Under the pieces are notes generated by a model. It searched no databases. It saw only the letters and a list, made by a program, of their open reading frames with translations, and was not told the origin of the DNA. Position numbers and translations under genes: made by a program. Shown here piece by piece: positions 26,763-35,735 of a stretch of DNA of 64,000 bases; the stretch's first letter is position 1, and the number at the start of each line of letters is the position of its first letter. Location: assembly GCF_013394165.1 (NCBI RefSeq), contig NZ_CP041330.1, forward strand, positions 2,348,501 through 2,412,500, read 5' to 3'. The stretch is from Pseudoalteromonas sp. Scap06. Lineage in GTDB: Bacteria > Pseudomonadota > Gammaproteobacteria > Enterobacterales > Alteromonadaceae.

Positions 26763-28052
26763 ATGAAAAAGTTTTATATTTCACTACTAGGCAGTGCGCT
26801 GCTTTCAATTATTGTTTTAGGTTGGCTTATTGATGCATTTAGCCAACAAGCACATGCACCTTTGGATGAGTTTAGTGTACAAAGCCAGATTATTGTCGGG
26901 TTAAGTAAACAGCTCACAGCTATAAAGCCACAGGCACGACCAGAACAGGTAACTAAGTTAGCCAAAGATTTTAACCTGACTCTTAACTACAAATTAAATC
27001 AGTCGCTAGCATTACCATCAGCGCTATTAGATAAAATGCAAACTCAAGGCGGGTTAATACTCGAGGACGAGCAAGGCTTTTACATGCTCTACACTAATGA
27101 TGCATTAAGCCCTTACCATTTAACCATGCGTTTAGATAAGCCTTACGAGAGCACACAGCGAAACGACATAATTTTAACTTTGTTATTTTATACTGGCTTA
27201 TGTGTTTTTATGGGTTTTATTATTACCCCTTTAGCAAAACGTCTTACAGTATTAAATGATGCGGCAAAACAGTTCGCATCCGGTAATGTTAAAGCCCGAA
27301 TTAAGCCCTCTCGCTTTACCTATATTAAAGATGTGGAACTGACCTTTAACCGCATGGCAAGCCAAATTGAAAAGTTAGTAGCTGAAAATAAACTGATGGC
27401 CTCAAGCCTGTCCCATGATATAAGAACCCCAATAGCATGCTTACGCTTTGGTGTTGACGCTGCACTTGATAGCCATGATGAGAGCAAAATAAAGCATTAC
27501 CTAACCCGTATGGAAACCGATTTGGATCATATGGAGTCAATGTTAAAAAGCTACTTAGCATTTGCTACTTTGGAACAAAATGCCAATAAACTCACTTACT
27601 CATCAGCAAACCTTAAACAATATCTAAGTGACATTGTGCTGCAGCTTGAACCAAGAATAACCGCACGTTCGCTTAATATTTCTTTAGAATGTGATGATCA
27701 TACTATTTTTGCTGACTTACATTGGCTAGCAAGAGCGATCGCTAACTTAATTAATAATGCCTGCGATTTTGCACATCATCACATTAAAGTAACCGCCTCG
27801 CTACAAGAGCACACTCTAGTGATCAGCATTGCCGATGATGGCCCAGGCATAGCTCAAGAAAACAATCAAAAAGTATTTAGCCCGTTCTTCCGTGAGCGCA
27901 GCCACCGTAATCGCAGTGACAACAGTTACGGGTTAGGATTGGCTATCGTTGCCAAAGTAGCCGATTGGCATCATGGTTCAATAGAAGTGAGTAAAAGTGA
28001 GCACCTTGGTGGGGCCTGCTTTACACTTACGATTGCGCGGTTTAGATATTAA
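26763..28052 (+). CDS. Sensor histidine kinase (module 1)
   Basis: 429-aa inner-membrane kinase: membrane segments at about 5-25 and 136-158, periplasmic sensor of about 110 residues, HAMP (about 160-212), H-box SSLSHDIRTP with the phospho-accepting His, and a catalytic domain with N-box NLINNACDF, DDGPGIA and GLGLAIV. Follows its response regulator by 85 bases. Paralogue of the kinase at 33388-34623. Confidence 0.9.
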   Translation: MKKFYISLLGSALLSIIVLGWLIDAFSQQAHAPLDEFSVQSQIIVGLSKQLTAIKPQARPEQVTKLAKDFNLTLNYKLNQSLALPSALLDKMQTQGGLILEDEQGFYMLYTNDALSPYHLTMRLDKPYESTQRNDIILTLLFYTGLCVFMGFIITPLAKRLTVLNDAAKQFASGNVKARIKPSRFTYIKDVELTFNRMASQIEKLVAENKLMASSLSHDIRTPIACLRFGVDAALDSHDESKIKHYLTRMETDLDHMESMLKSYLAFATLEQNANKLTYSSANLKQYLSDIVLQLEPRITARSLNISLECDDHTIFADLHWLARAIANLINNACDFAHHHIKVTASLQEHTLVISIADDGPGIAQENNQKVFSPFFRERSHRNRSDNSYGLGLAIVAKVADWHHGSIEVSKSEHLGGACFTLTIARFRY

Positions 28053-28249
28053 TTAAACAAGTACCATCCGTTCTAACTAACGCAATATAATTAAAGAAAT
28101 CGTGCTATTTATAATCAAAAAATGCACGTGTTATTTATATCTGAAAATAAAACGCAATAATTGTGCGACTAAGTCAAATAAGCACTTTTTATTTTTTTAC
28201 AATTCCAGTAGATTGTCACGGCGTCGAAAAAATAGAGAAGCAAAATAAT

Positions 28250-29605
28250 ATGAGTGCAGTAAGAGGTGAGTTTAGCTCCCGCTTTGGTTTTATAATGGCT
28301 GCGGCAGGATCTGCTGTTGGGCTTGGTAATATTTGGGGTTTCCCGACACAAACAGCAAGTAATGGCGGGGCTGCCTTTTTAGTCGCTTACTTAGTACTGG
28401 CCTTCTTTTTAGCCTATCCTGCTTTAATGGCAGAGCTGATGATAGGTCGTCATGGACAAGCTAATGCGGTTTCTTCACTAACAAAATTAACCACTAAACC
28501 TTGGCAAAAGCAGTTTGCATTTGCTGTTGGCTTTGGCGGGATTTTATGTGCAGGCTTTATACTAAGCTTTTATGCGATTGTTGCTGGTTGGATGTTAAGT
28601 GCAACTTTAGAGCCGGTTACTACTCTCATAGGCGCAGATGCGGCATCTTCTTGGTTAAGTGAACAGTCACTTACACGTAACATTCTTTTTACTGTGGTAT
28701 TTATTATTTTAACCGTTGCTATTATCAGCCGCGGTGTTGAAAATGGTATTGAAAAATGGTCAAAACGTTTAATGCCTGCTTTGCTCGGTATTTTGTTTGC
28801 CTTAATTGCCTATGTAATGACTCAAGAAGGCGCTGTTGAGGGATTAAAAGCTTACCTAGTCCCTGACTTTTCTTCTATTTTTGATCCCACCTTATTAGTC
28901 AGTGCACTAGGACAGGCCTTCTTTTCATTGTCACTGGGTACCAGTGTAATGATTATCTATGGCTCATATATCAGTAAAAAAGAAAACCTCGTCTCTTTGG
29001 GGGCTTATGTTACGCTTATTGATGTATTCATCGCATTTGTAGCAGGCTTACTGATTATCCCCGCGATGTATGTTGCACAAGCCCAAGGTGTTGAAATATT
29101 CTCGTCAACAACAGGTAAACTGCTTTCAGAAGACACCTTAGTATTTCAGGTTTTACCCGCCTTATTTGATGGCATGGGTGGTGTGGGTTTATTTGTTGGC
29201 TTTGCTTTTTTTGCATTAATGAGTATTGCCGCTCTAACCTCGTCAATTTCAATGCTTGAAGCGCCGGTATCGTACACTGTAGAGCGCTTTGCAATGAAGC
29301 GTGTGCAAGCAACATGGTTAATAGGTGCTTTAATTGCCATAGTTAGTATTACCATAGTGTGTAACTTAGGCACGTTATTTGGTTTAGTGATCACCTTAAC
29401 AACTAAAGTCGCGCAACCTTTATTAGGACTTATGTGTTGTATTTTTGTAGGATGGATCTGGTATAGGTCATCACTGCTCAAAGCAATCCAGCAAGGTAAC
29501 CCTGAAGTACATAACACCTTATTTTGGAAAATATGGCCTTGGTACACTAAGTTTGTATGCCCTATCGCCATTAGCTTAGTATTTTTACATTCTTTACTTA
29601 GCTAG
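28250..29605 (+). CDS. Sodium-dependent transporter (NSS/SNF family)
   Basis: 451-aa sodium-coupled symporter of the LeuT-fold neurotransmitter:sodium symporter family, about eleven to twelve membrane segments. The first helix signature GSAVGLGNIWGFP, which carries the sodium and substrate sites, is intact. I start at ATG 28250 (MSAVRG) with GAGAAG before it; the region upstream in frame is not protein-like. Substrate is probably an amino acid or related amine. Confidence 0.88.
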   Translation: MSAVRGEFSSRFGFIMAAAGSAVGLGNIWGFPTQTASNGGAAFLVAYLVLAFFLAYPALMAELMIGRHGQANAVSSLTKLTTKPWQKQFAFAVGFGGILCAGFILSFYAIVAGWMLSATLEPVTTLIGADAASSWLSEQSLTRNILFTVVFIILTVAIISRGVENGIEKWSKRLMPALLGILFALIAYVMTQEGAVEGLKAYLVPDFSSIFDPTLLVSALGQAFFSLSLGTSVMIIYGSYISKKENLVSLGAYVTLIDVFIAFVAGLLIIPAMYVAQAQGVEIFSSTTGKLLSEDTLVFQVLPALFDGMGGVGLFVGFAFFALMSIAALTSSISMLEAPVSYTVERFAMKRVQATWLIGALIAIVSITIVCNLGTLFGLVITLTTKVAQPLLGLMCCIFVGWIWYRSSLLKAIQQGNPEVHNTLFWKIWPWYTKFVCPIAISLVFLHSLLS

Positions 29606-29611
29606 TAAAAC

Positions 29612-29640
29612 AAAAAAGGCCCACTAATGTGGGCCTTTAT
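29612..29640. terminator. Bidirectional terminator
   Basis: The 9-bp stem AAAGGCCCA/TGGGCCTTT (29615-29623 with 29630-29638) lies between the transporter and the convergent acetyltransferase, with an A-run on its left side. Confidence 0.8.
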
Positions 29641-29654
29641 TTATTAAGAATTAT

Positions 29655-30098
29655 CTACTGCTTTAAAATCATATCTTGATGGGGTATGCCATCTTCTAAG
29701 TACTCCTCCCCAACACACTCAAAACCAAATGAGCGATAAAAATTCAGTAGGTAGGTTTGTGCGCCTATATAAATATCACGAGTAGGCCACTGAGTTCTAC
29801 AACAGGTAATAGCCTGGCTAACTAATTCTTTGCCTAAACCAGAGCTGCGCTGTGATTGAGCAACTAAAACGCGCCCTATCGCACTATAATGTGCATCTTT
29901 CTCATAACAACGAGCATAGGCATTTACTGTTTGCCTATTGAGTGAATACAAGTGGCGAGTAGCATCTGCAATATCCACATCATCAAGTTCGGGGTAAGGA
30001 CACGCTTGTTCTACAACAAATACGTCAACACGTTCACGCATTATTGCAAACAGGGTTTGGGAGTCGAGCGCAGAGAATGGCTCACATTTAAACGCCAT
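29655..30098 (-). CDS. elaA: ElaA-like GNAT acetyltransferase
   Basis: 147-aa GNAT protein resembling E. coli ElaA: N-terminal RVDVFVVEQ-CPYPELDD-D signature, then RVLV-SQRSSGLGKELV for acetyl-CoA binding and the C-terminal FYRSFGFECVGEEYLEDGIPH. Substrate unknown. Single gene. Confidence 0.82.
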   Translation of the reverse strand: MAFKCEPFSALDSQTLFAIMRERVDVFVVEQACPYPELDDVDIADATRHLYSLNRQTVNAYARCYEKDAHYSAIGRVLVAQSQRSSGLGKELVSQAITCCRTQWPTRDIYIGAQTYLLNFYRSFGFECVGEEYLEDGIPHQDMILKQ

Positions 30099-30149
30099 TT
30101 AAACACCTTTTATTATTACAGGGCCTTACTAAAAGGCCCCATAATCTTA

Positions 30150-30893
30150 TTAAGCAAATAATCGCTCTAACTGATCACATAACTGAGATAAGTTAACATG
30201 ATCATGCTCGATAGTTAAATCGACATAACCGTCACTTCTAAATGCTCTGTCTAACTCAATCAGTACATGCGTTTTATGCGCTTCAGGAATAAACGACAGT
30301 TCAATTTCCTTTATGCCAAATAAGCTGCGACTATTTGGTTGATATTCAAGCTCTTGATAACACCCAGACACAGATTGAAAAGTAGAAGCACGTAAATGGC
30401 CTTGCTCTACATCTGCTTTAACTAAACTAAATCCTAGCTTCTCCATTGCTTGCATACAGGTTTTAACTGCTTCATTCGGATAGATGTGCAAATGGTCTTT
30501 ATCTGTTGGATCAAGCGCAAGGTCAATATCAAGCCCTGTTTCTAACCACACATAAGACTGGTTATAACCGGCATTAATTTCAGTAATTGGTGTTTCTGAA
30601 TGCAAACGGGCTTCAAACGGGATAGTTTTAACTTCACCAGGCTCAACAGTACCAATGTCAGTTATGCGCCATTGATCAATAACATGATTAGTAAAGTAAT
30701 CACCGTCTTCACTGGCCACTTTTACCCGGGTAACTAACATTAAATCCAAACCCGCAATTTCTTGACTCACATCACCTGCAGTAATAACAATTTGTGCATT
30801 GAATAGTTGGCCTGGCTGAAGATGCTCGGTTTCTAAAATGGTATCTACCTTGGCAGCACCAATGCCTACCGATGCTAAAATTTTTTTAAACAT
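30150..30893 (-). CDS. Spo0M-like (SpoOM/arrestin-fold) protein
   Basis: 247-aa cytosolic protein similar to sporulation-control protein Spo0M, starting MFKKILASVGIGAAKVDT as that family does. It is beta-rich with an arrestin-like N-half and a C-terminal half ending in a short helix. The host is not expected to sporulate, so the name reflects homology only; the cellular role outside Bacillus is not established. Single gene with GGAG before ATG. Confidence 0.8.
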   Translation of the reverse strand: MFKKILASVGIGAAKVDTILETEHLQPGQLFNAQIVITAGDVSQEIAGLDLMLVTRVKVASEDGDYFTNHVIDQWRITDIGTVEPGEVKTIPFEARLHSETPITEINAGYNQSYVWLETGLDIDLALDPTDKDHLHIYPNEAVKTCMQAMEKLGFSLVKADVEQGHLRASTFQSVSGCYQELEYQPNSRSLFGIKEIELSFIPEAHKTHVLIELDRAFRSDGYVDLTIEHDHVNLSQLCDQLERLFA

Positions 30894-31201
30894 AGTTTCT
30901 CCTTAAGCTAAGCATACACTTGTTTGCTTACGCTTAAATTCCTTCGTTATGGCATCTTAACCACATTTAAAAGCGCTTGTCAGCGAAAAACTGCTATTTA
31001 CATGCTGTTTACCATAAAACCGACCATTTATGTCTGTTTTTTGTACTTTATAGTCACTTTATACACGCATAACGGTGTTTTAGATATCAGGTGATAAATA
31101 CTCATAATCAGCCTATTAGCTGTAGTAAATAAGTAGATTAATTGTCAATAAGCATTGTTTTTCGCTACACTACAATGCCAAGTGCAGTGATACTAATAAC
31201 T

Positions 31202-32773
31202 ATGGAACTAATTTATTTTGCTACCGCCTTCGTCTGCGGTTTTGGTATATATCAGCTAAAATTACCGCCGCTTATCGGCTTTCTTATGGCCGGATTTATT
31301 CTTAATTTAGCGGGTTACAAAAGCACGGAGCTACTCGAAACGATTGCCTCTTTAGGGGTCACACTGCTACTTTTTAGTATTGGACTCAAGCTAAAAATTG
31401 CTAACCTTATAAAACCTCAAGTATGGGCTCCTGCCACCATACACATCATTTTAAGTAGCGCATTGTTTAGTGGCTTCATGTTGTTGCTTGGTGTATTTGC
31501 ACTGCCATTATTTGTCGATTTAAGCTGGCAAAGTGCATTGTTAGTCGGCTTTGCTTTAAGTTTTTCGAGTACGGTATTTGCTGTAAAAGTACTTGAAGAA
31601 CGCGGTGAAATGGCAAGTTTGCACGGTAAAATAGCCATTGGTATTTTGGTTATGCAAGATATATTTGCAGTCATATTCTTAGCGGTCAGTACAGGTAAAG
31701 TACCGAACATTTGGGCCTTAGGGTTAATTGTTGCACTACCTTTGTTTCGCCCAATTATGTACTGGGTTTTAAACCGCTCTAAACACGGTGAGTTACTGCC
31801 GCTATTTGGCTTTTTCTTTGCATTGGTAGCTGGGTACAATGCCTTTGAATTCGCAGGATTAAAAGGCGATTTAGGCGCATTGATCATTGGCATGATGTTC
31901 GCCCCTCACAAAAAAGCAGGTGAGCTGTCTAAATCGCTGCTTAGCCTTAAAGATATATTACTGGTTGGCTTTTTCTTAAGTATTGGTTTAAGCGCAGAGC
32001 TTACTGCCCACTCTTTAGTCGTTGCTTTAATTTTAGTGTTGGTTATTCCTGTTAAAACGCTGCTTTACTACATACTAACTAACTTATTTAAACTGCGAGC
32101 TCGTACCTCTTTGCTCACCGCATTTAGTTTGGCTAACTTTAGTGAGTTTGGCTTAATTGTTTGTGCCGTTGCTGCATCTAGCGGCATGGTTACCTCTGAA
32201 TGGCTCGCTGTTATCGCGATTGCCGTATCAATTACATTTGTGATTGCCTCCCCTTTAAATAAACGCTCTAACGAGCTGTACGTTAAAATTGAACGCCTCT
32301 TATTGAAGTTTGAAAGCAAGACCCGCTTAGCAGAAGAGCTTCCTGTAAACTTAAATGATACGAAAATAGTAATCTTTGGTATGGGTAGAATTGGCACCGG
32401 TGCCTATGAAACAATAAACGCAACCCACCCTGATGTGGTTGCAGGTATTGATATTAAACCTGAGGTGGTTGATAAACATATTAAACGTGGACGCAGAGTA
32501 TTAATTGCGGATGCAACTGACCCTGATTTTTGGCAGCGTGTTAATCACTCTCATGTCGAAATGGTCATGTTAACTATGCCCAAACATATGCAAAATATTT
32601 TTGCCTTAGAGCAATTACAAGCATCAGGCTATAAAGGACAAGTAACAGCCATTGCTAATTACCCCGATCAGCAAAAAGAATTAGAAGATATGGGAATAGA
32701 TTCTACATATAACTTTTACTTAGAGGCTGGTAGCGGTTTTGCAGAGCATGTAAAGCAAACCTTGTTTCCGTAA
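31202..32773 (+). CDS. CPA2-family cation:proton antiporter with RCK/TrkA-N domain
   Basis: 523-aa inner-membrane protein of the KefB/YbaL type: about twelve membrane segments (1-375), then a cytosolic NAD-binding RCK domain (about 390-510) with the dinucleotide motif GMGRIGTGAYE and acidic strand end DIKPE. Probably a potassium or sodium/proton antiporter. I take ATG 31202 (MELIYFAT); an upstream TTG would add twenty poorly hydrophobic residues, and ribosome sites are weak for both. Confidence 0.85.
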   Translation: MELIYFATAFVCGFGIYQLKLPPLIGFLMAGFILNLAGYKSTELLETIASLGVTLLLFSIGLKLKIANLIKPQVWAPATIHIILSSALFSGFMLLLGVFALPLFVDLSWQSALLVGFALSFSSTVFAVKVLEERGEMASLHGKIAIGILVMQDIFAVIFLAVSTGKVPNIWALGLIVALPLFRPIMYWVLNRSKHGELLPLFGFFFALVAGYNAFEFAGLKGDLGALIIGMMFAPHKKAGELSKSLLSLKDILLVGFFLSIGLSAELTAHSLVVALILVLVIPVKTLLYYILTNLFKLRARTSLLTAFSLANFSEFGLIVCAVAASSGMVTSEWLAVIAIAVSITFVIASPLNKRSNELYVKIERLLLKFESKTRLAEELPVNLNDTKIVIFGMGRIGTGAYETINATHPDVVAGIDIKPEVVDKHIKRGRRVLIADATDPDFWQRVNHSHVEMVMLTMPKHMQNIFALEQLQASGYKGQVTAIANYPDQQKELEDMGIDSTYNFYLEAGSGFAEHVKQTLFP

Positions 32774-32950
32774 TCGGGCTTAGATGCAAATAGATTGCAT
32801 TTACATTCCTTTACATCTGAGTATTTTATTGGTCAAAAAATCAGGTAAAATGTCTGTGTTGGTTTAATAAAGCTAATACCTAAGTTTGTGTTTTATAAAA
32901 GACAAATAACGGACCCCTTGCTTTTAAGTGACCAATAAGATTCTCAAATT

Positions 32951-33010
32951 AGAGGGCCTACTCCCTCTATCAATAGGCTGTTACTTGCCCGTTACAGCCT
33001 ATTTTATTTT
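32951..33010 (+). ncRNA. Possible structured non-coding RNA or terminator pair
   Basis: Two adjacent hairpins: AGAGGG/CCCTCT (32951-32956 with 32963-32968) and AATAGGCTGT/ACAGCCTATT (32972-32981 with 32994-33003), the second followed by a T-rich stretch. They lie about 180 bases after the antiporter stop, far for its own terminator, and just before the DUF3820 gene. A small RNA ending here is possible; no clear promoter was found. Confidence 0.3.
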
Positions 33011-33049
33011 CTTAAAATCCCTTACACTTATCCCCATTATTTATAAAAG

Positions 33050-33280
33050 ATGTCAGTAATGGATCCTCAACAACTAAAAGTAGCGATTAACACCATTATG
33101 CCATTTGGCAAGTATGCGGGACGCCCTTTACTTTTGCTGCCTGAGCCATATTTAGTGTGGTTTAAACAACAAGGCTTTCCTGATAGCAAGCTTGGCTCTC
33201 AGCTCGCTATGATGTACGAAGTGAAGCTTAATGGCTTAGAGCAAATGCTGATGCCATTACTAGAAAAAAATAGTAAATAA
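33050..33280 (+). CDS. DUF3820 family protein
   Basis: 76-aa protein with the family hallmark MPFGKYAGRPLLLLPEPYLVWFKQQGFP (described by its parts: PFGKYAG about 17-23 and PEPYLVWF about 30-37). The fold is related to small exonuclease-associated domains; no activity is established. ATG 33059 is an alternative start. Single gene followed by a terminator. Confidence 0.8.
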   Translation: MSVMDPQQLKVAINTIMPFGKYAGRPLLLLPEPYLVWFKQQGFPDSKLGSQLAMMYEVKLNGLEQMLMPLLEKNSK

Positions 33281-33349
33281 AATAGAACTTTTCTATAAAT
33301 GGTCTGTCTATCTATTTGCTACTTGTTGATTTTTTGGTTTTAAACCGCA

Positions 33350-33376
33350 AAAAAGCGCCTTTATGGCGCTTTTTTA
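33350..33376. terminator. Bidirectional terminator
   Basis: The stem AAAAGCGCC/GGCGCTTTT (33351-33359 with 33365-33373) separates the DUF3820 gene from the convergent kinase gene. Confidence 0.8.
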
Positions 33377-33387
33377 TTGTTTGGGAT

Positions 33388-34623
33388 TTAGTTGTCGAGG
33401 GTGATAATAAACTTAACTCCACCCAGTGGTGAGTCTTCAATCTTACACTGCCCTTTATGCCAGCTAATAATTTTATTTACAATTGCTAGCCCTAATCCAA
33501 ACCCACCGGTTTTTTTATCACGGCTTTTATCTAAACGGGTAAAAGGTTTAAACACTTTCTCACGTTCAGCATCCGCAATACCTGGGCCATCATCTTCAAT
33601 AACCAGAAATAACTTTTCGGCGTTGGCAGTTAAACTAATATGCACAGTTTGCGTAGCATGTTTTAGTGCGTTACTAATTAAATTTTGTAGCACTCGCGAC
33701 ATAAAATGACTATCACATACGTAAATGAATTGACTCGGTAGCGTTGTTGTTAATTTAATAGGGGTATCAAAACTTACTTTTTCGATATTGGCTTTAATTA
33801 ATGCGACGATATCACAAGGAGCCAATTGTAAGCTTGGTTGCTGTGTATCTAAACGAGCGTATTCCAACATTTCTGATACCAAGGATTCCAGCTCATGAAT
33901 ATCCATTTGCATATCAGATAAATAGTGCTGTGCTTTGATGTCCTGAGTTTTATCCTCTAACATCGCGATTGCAAACTTCAAACGCGCTAATGGTGTTCTA
34001 AACTCATGTGACACTGATGAGGTCAGTTCCTGTTGAGCACTCAATAAAAACTCAATCCGCTGCTGCATTACTTGCAACGTATCAGTGATGGGTAAAAAAA
34101 ATGATTTAGAGCGGTCGCTTAATTGAAAATCTTGCGCGCCTCCGACGGCTTCACAGGCTTGGCTGAGCTTAGCAAAGTCTCGCCATAACAATAAGCTCCA
34201 TAACCCTATCGGTAAGCTAATAATAAATAGCACCAATAAATAAGGTATTACGGTCCCAGTGTTTTTAGCTTTGACACCTACAGGACCTACTTGTAACAAC
34301 TGAGAATTATTTAAAGTAACATACCAAACAATACGTTGCTGCTTATCATACAAGTAAAGGTAATTATTTTGAGCTAATTGTAATTGCTGCTCAGGAGGGA
34401 GAACTAAATCTTGCTGAGAGATAACTTGACTATCAAAATTATGCTTTAGCTGTTCAAGACCATCTGCCGTTTGAGAGAGCAGCCATAATGACTGCCCAAA
34501 TTCATCATCTAACAAAACATGTTGCTCAGATTCATCATACGGCCAAAGCTGCTCTATAACACCACTGGCAATAAACAAAGAGGCAATAATATACACGTAA
34601 AGGCTTATAAATAGCTTCCCCAT
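33388..34623 (-). CDS. Sensor histidine kinase (module 2)
   Basis: 411-aa inner-membrane kinase: membrane segments about 5-20 and 124-146, periplasmic sensor of about 100 residues, HAMP-like linker, H-box SSVSHEFRTPLARL, N-box NLISNALKHA, EDDGPGIA and the GFGLGLAIV lid. Last gene of the second OmpV-DUF3019-regulator-kinase set. Its sensor region shows no obvious similarity to that of the first kinase, so the signals may differ. Confidence 0.9.
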   Translation of the reverse strand: MGKLFISLYVYIIASLFIASGVIEQLWPYDESEQHVLLDDEFGQSLWLLSQTADGLEQLKHNFDSQVISQQDLVLPPEQQLQLAQNNYLYLYDKQQRIVWYVTLNNSQLLQVGPVGVKAKNTGTVIPYLLVLFIISLPIGLWSLLLWRDFAKLSQACEAVGGAQDFQLSDRSKSFFLPITDTLQVMQQRIEFLLSAQQELTSSVSHEFRTPLARLKFAIAMLEDKTQDIKAQHYLSDMQMDIHELESLVSEMLEYARLDTQQPSLQLAPCDIVALIKANIEKVSFDTPIKLTTTLPSQFIYVCDSHFMSRVLQNLISNALKHATQTVHISLTANAEKLFLVIEDDGPGIADAEREKVFKPFTRLDKSRDKKTGGFGLGLAIVNKIISWHKGQCKIEDSPLGGVKFIITLDN

Positions 34624-34649
34624 TAACCTAGCCTAATACCTTGCATTAA

Positions 34650-35342
34650 TTACATGTCCCACGCATCTGATACAAATAAATAGCCTTGCCCCCACACCGT
34701 TTTAATACGGTATGGCTTATCACTATTATCACCAAGCTTCTTACGAATTCGAGATACACGTACATCAACGGTTCGATCTAGCCCGTCGTACTCACGTCCA
34801 ATCATATGTTGGTGCACATGTTCTCGGCTGAGTACTTCTCCTGCATTTGAAGCTAATAACCACAGTAATTCAAACTCATGTGAGGTCAATACGATTTCTA
34901 CACCGCTTAACTTTACAATACGACTGGTTTTATCTATTGATAAATCACCAAACTTAAGCTCCTCAATGGCTTTTACGCTAGGCTGTCCACGTCGCAATAA
35001 TGCACTAATTCGAGCCAACAACACGCGCGGCTCCGCAGGTTTAATAACGTAATCGTCAGCCCCGAGCTCTAGGCCAATAACTTGGTCAAAATCTTCGCCC
35101 TTTGCAGTAAGCATTAAAATAGGTAAGGTGTATTTGTCGCGCACTTGGCGGCACACGCTAAAGCCATCTTTTCCTGGCAGCATCACATCTAGAATGATTA
35201 AATCAACATCGTTTTCACTCAGGTAAGGAAACACTTCGTCTCCGCGATCTAATACGTCAACTTCTAAGCCATTATGCTCAAGATAGTCTTTGGTTAATTG
35301 TTGCAACCCTAGGTCATCTTCAACAAGTAATATCTTTGGCAT
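34650..35342 (-). CDS. OmpR-family response regulator (module 2)
   Basis: 230-aa response regulator with Asp52 in LIILDVMLPG, acidic EDD (8-10), conserved Lys in VIKPAEP, and a winged-helix domain ending RIKTVWGQGYLFVSDAW. It closely parallels the regulator at 25973-26677, including the REYDGLDR-VDV recognition segment, which suggests similar DNA sites and possible cross-talk. Confidence 0.9.
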   Translation of the reverse strand: MPKILLVEDDLGLQQLTKDYLEHNGLEVDVLDRGDEVFPYLSENDVDLIILDVMLPGKDGFSVCRQVRDKYTLPILMLTAKGEDFDQVIGLELGADDYVIKPAEPRVLLARISALLRRGQPSVKAIEELKFGDLSIDKTSRIVKLSGVEIVLTSHEFELLWLLASNAGEVLSREHVHQHMIGREYDGLDRTVDVRVSRIRKKLGDNSDKPYRIKTVWGQGYLFVSDAWDM

Positions 35343-35356
35343 TTATTGCTCCTAAA

Positions 35357-35734
35357 TTAAAAAAAGCTCCAAGGTGAGCGTAGCCGATGTTTCTTCTTCG
35401 CGTATGCAGTTTGCACTTCTACTTGCACACTCGCTAATGATACACCTGTAAGGGGATTAATCAGGGAGTATATGGTCTCCACCTGAACACGCGCTTTATA
35501 ACTAAGTTGCCCTTTTTTTACCCCTTGCCAACATTTCAATTGAGTATATTGCTGGTATAAACACACATCGATTGGCTCAGGCAATTGCCACTTAAATTTT
35601 AACTCAAGATCACAGAACTCTTGTTGTTCGGAAACCACACAGACTTTGGGTGATACGTTAAGTGAAGGGGCTTTTGCAACACTTGGGTTGCTAAAAAATG
35701 AAGCTGCAAACACAACCAACATAAAACACTTCAT
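35357..35734 (-). CDS. DUF3019 secreted small protein (module 2)
   Basis: 125-aa secreted protein with signal peptide (about 1-20). Four cysteines occupy the same relative positions as in the first DUF3019 protein (KVCV, EFCD, DVCL, LKCW) and the tail is again basic (KKKHRLRSPWSFF). It starts one base after the OmpV-like stop and ends 14 bases before the regulator. Function undescribed. Confidence 0.75.
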   Translation of the reverse strand: MKCFMLVVFAASFFSNPSVAKAPSLNVSPKVCVVSEQQEFCDLELKFKWQLPEPIDVCLYQQYTQLKCWQGVKKGQLSYKARVQVETIYSLINPLTGVSLASVQVEVQTAYAKKKHRLRSPWSFF

Positions 35735-35735
35735 A

